A stretch of DNA of 64,000 bases from Bifidobacterium sp. ESL0732 (GTDB lineage: Bacteria; Actinomycetota; Actinomycetes; Actinomycetales; Bifidobacteriaceae): positions 620,001-684,000 of the forward strand of contig NZ_CP113920.1 of NCBI RefSeq assembly GCF_029395535.1, read 5' to 3'. Position numbers and translations under genes: made by a program. Shown here one piece after another: positions 62,514 to 64,000 of the stretch (within the stretch, counting starts at the first letter, position 1; each line of letters starts with the position of its first letter). Under the pieces are notes generated by a model. That model searched no databases. It was not told the DNA's origin and was given only the letters and a program-made list of their open reading frames with translations.

Positions 62514-64000
62514 TTAATCGTCCAACGCCTTGTCGACCACGTCGGTGGCCTCGGCGAGGACTTGGTCGAGAGCCTCGGGGGAGACGAACGACTCGGCGTA
62601 GATCTTGTAGATGTTCTCGGTGCCGGAGGGGCGAGCGGCGAACCAGTTGTTCTTGGTGGTCACCTTGATGCCGCCGATCGGAGCGTCGTTGCCGGGCGCG
62701 CGCGTGAGCTTGGCGGTGATGTTCTCGCCGGCCAGCGTAGTGGCGCTGACGGATTCGGGGGTGAGGTCAGCGAACTTCTGCTTTTGCTCGAGCGTGGTCG
62801 GCGTATCGACGCGCTTGTACCAGCTTTCGCCGAATCGCTCGACCTGCTCCTGGTGCAGCTGCGCTGGATTCTTGCCGGTCTTGGCGGTGATCTCGGCGGC
62901 CAAGAGGTCGGGGATGATGCCGTCCTTGTCGGTGGTCCACACGTGGCCGTCGCGGCGCAGGAAGCTCATGCCACTGCTCTCCTCGCCGCCGAACGCGACT
63001 TTGCCGGTGAAGAGCGGGTCCACGAACCACTTGAATCCGACCGGCACCTCTACCAGTGGCGCGCCGATGGAGGCGGCCACGCGGTCGATCAGCGAGGACG
63101 AGACCAGCGTCTTGCCGACGCCGGTACCCTCGGGCCAGCCGGGGCGCGCGCCGCCGAAGAGGTAGGCGATGCATACGGCGAGGTAGTGGTTCGGGTTCAT
63201 CACGCCCCAGTCGGGGCAGACGATGCCATGACGGTCGGCGTCCGGGTCGGTGCCGCCCACGAGGTCGTACTTGCTCCATGCCCCGGCGTTCAGCTCGTCG
63301 ACCAGCCCCTTCATCGCATACTGCGAGCTGGGGTCCATGCGGATCTTGCCGTCGTGGTCGATGGTCATGAACCGCCAGGTCGGGTCGACCTCGGGGCGCA
63401 CCACGCCGATGTTGAGACTATACTTTTCGTTGATGAGCGGCCAATAGTTGACGCTCGCGCCGCCCAGTGGGTCGATTCCCAGGCGCACGCCGGAGGAGCG
63501 GATGGCGTCGAAGTCGATGACGTCGCCGAGGTCGCTGACGTAGTGGTCGCGGTAGTCGAAGCGTTCGACCAGCGGGGACTTGATGGCCTCGTCGTACGGC
63601 ACTCGCTTGACGTCGCGGAAGTGGCCCAGCAGCTCGTTGGCGCGGTTGGCGATGGCTTCAGTCGCTTCGGCCGGGGCCGGACCGCCGGTGACCGGGTCGT
63701 ACTTGAAACCACCATCGGTGGGCGGGTTGTGCGAGGGGGTCACCACGATGCCGTCGGCCAGGCCCTTGCCTTCGAAGCGTTGCGATCCGTCGGCGGCGCG
63801 GTTGTGGGTGAGGATGGCATGCGAGATGACTGGGGTAGGCACGAAGTCGTCGCGTGAGTCGATGCGCACGGTGACGCCGTTGGCGACGAGCACCTCGATG
63901 GCCGTCTTCATCGCTGGGGCCGACAGGGCGTGGGTGTCGCGGCCGAGATAGAGCGGCCCGGTCACGCCCGCTTTCTTGCGGTATTCGGCGATGGCCTGGC
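62514..64000 (-). CDS. pgm: Phosphoglucomutase (alpha-D-glucose type), 3' part; 5' end outside window
   Basis: Pgm interconverts glucose 1- and 6-phosphate, linking glycogen and nucleotide-sugar pools with glycolysis. The frame is open to the window edge. Visible parts are [20 protein letters not shown] (the family has QAIAEER..GITGPCYVGKDTHALS), the metal-binding [10 protein letters not shown], the sugar-binding [10 protein letters not shown] and the phosphate-binding [12 protein letters not shown]. The catalytic serine segment lies upstream of the window. About 495 residues are visible of roughly 550. A GTG at 63965 is internal and should not be taken as the start. Confidence 0.95.
   Translation of the reverse strand, partial: QAIAEYRKKAGVTGPLYLGRDTHALSAPAMKTAIEVLVANGVTVRIDSRDDFVPTPVISHAILTHNRAADGSQRFEGKGLADGIVVTPSHNPPTDGGFKYDPVTGGPAPAEATEAIANRANELLGHFRDVKRVPYDEAIKSPLVERFDYRDHYVSDLGDVIDFDAIRSSGVRLGIDPLGGASVNYWPLINEKYSLNIGVVRPEVDPTWRFMTIDHDGKIRMDPSSQYAMKGLVDELNAGAWSKYDLVGGTDPDADRHGIVCPDWGVMNPNHYLAVCIAYLFGGARPGWPEGTGVGKTLVSSSLIDRVAASIGAPLVEVPVGFKWFVDPLFTGKVAFGGEESSGMSFLRRDGHVWTTDKDGIIPDLLAAEITAKTGKNPAQLHQEQVERFGESWYKRVDTPTTLEQKQKFADLTPESVSATTLAGENITAKLTRAPGNDAPIGGIKVTTKNNWFAARPSGTENIYKIYAESFVSPEALDQVLAEATDVVDKALDD

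Noticed and set aside
62514..63965. Complete pgm starting at GTG 63965
   Set aside because: The frame stays open to the window edge and the upstream residues ([11 protein letters not shown]) match the family, so this GTG is internal.

Overview
The window is a 64 kb piece of an Actinomycetota chromosome that fits Bifidobacterium. The signs are moderately GC-rich DNA, strong AGGAGG-type ribosome binding sites, a C(+) zinc-binding S14, the tiny bS22 gene, a separate DapC, AdhE, and the orders murB/amino-acid permease/ferredoxin/dapC and nusA-infB-rbfA-truB. I cannot name the species from sequence alone.

Layout. 1-4.9 kb: the 3' part of murB, two near-identical amino-acid permeases in tandem, and a 7Fe/8Fe-type ferredoxin. 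5-10 kb: dapC, then an orphan AbiEi-like/nuclease-like gene bracketed by two strikingly regular arrays of short inverted elements, then dinB. 10-17 kb: an EamA/RhtA-type exporter, tRNA-Ser(GCT), a GNAT acetyltransferase, a YigZ/IMPACT protein, a HEAT/LRV-like protein, and a large sortase-anchored surface protein. 17-19.4 kb: a RelB/MazF-type toxin-antitoxin pair, rplM-rpsI, and a VOC-fold protein. 19.8-22.7 kb: adhE with a Rex-like operator. 23-38.6 kb: the S10-spc-alpha ribosomal supercluster from rpsJ to rplQ, including secY, adk, infA and rpoA. 38.9-51.1 kb: truA, tRNA-Ser(CGA), a lipoprotein, nusA-infB-rbfA-truB, a second surface protein, and ribF. 51.4-58.8 kb: a third surface protein (minus strand), a cupin, a small membrane protein, radA, and a secreted or membrane-anchored unknown. 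59-64 kb: bS22, tpx, rpiA, an unusual long RNase HI, and the 3' part of pgm.

Most of the window is housekeeping: translation, secretion, transcription, cell-wall and lysine precursor synthesis, and central carbon and fermentative metabolism. The accessory part consists of three paralogous BspA/InlB-like wall proteins placed between conserved genes, the toxin-antitoxin pair, and the nuclease-like gene.

The most unusual signal is architectural. Three intergenic regions hold short elements in alternating orientation on a roughly 31-bp pitch (6580-6750, 7944-8114, 38743-38852). A fourth (57932-58069) holds 14-bp palindromes exactly 62 bp apart. Apart from the two arrays flanking the nuclease-like gene, the element sequences are unrelated, yet the geometry is shared. 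A second pattern is that many housekeeping enzymes (DapC, DinB, GNAT, TruA, TruB, RibF, RNase HI) carry long hydrophilic, poorly ordered insertions or tails.
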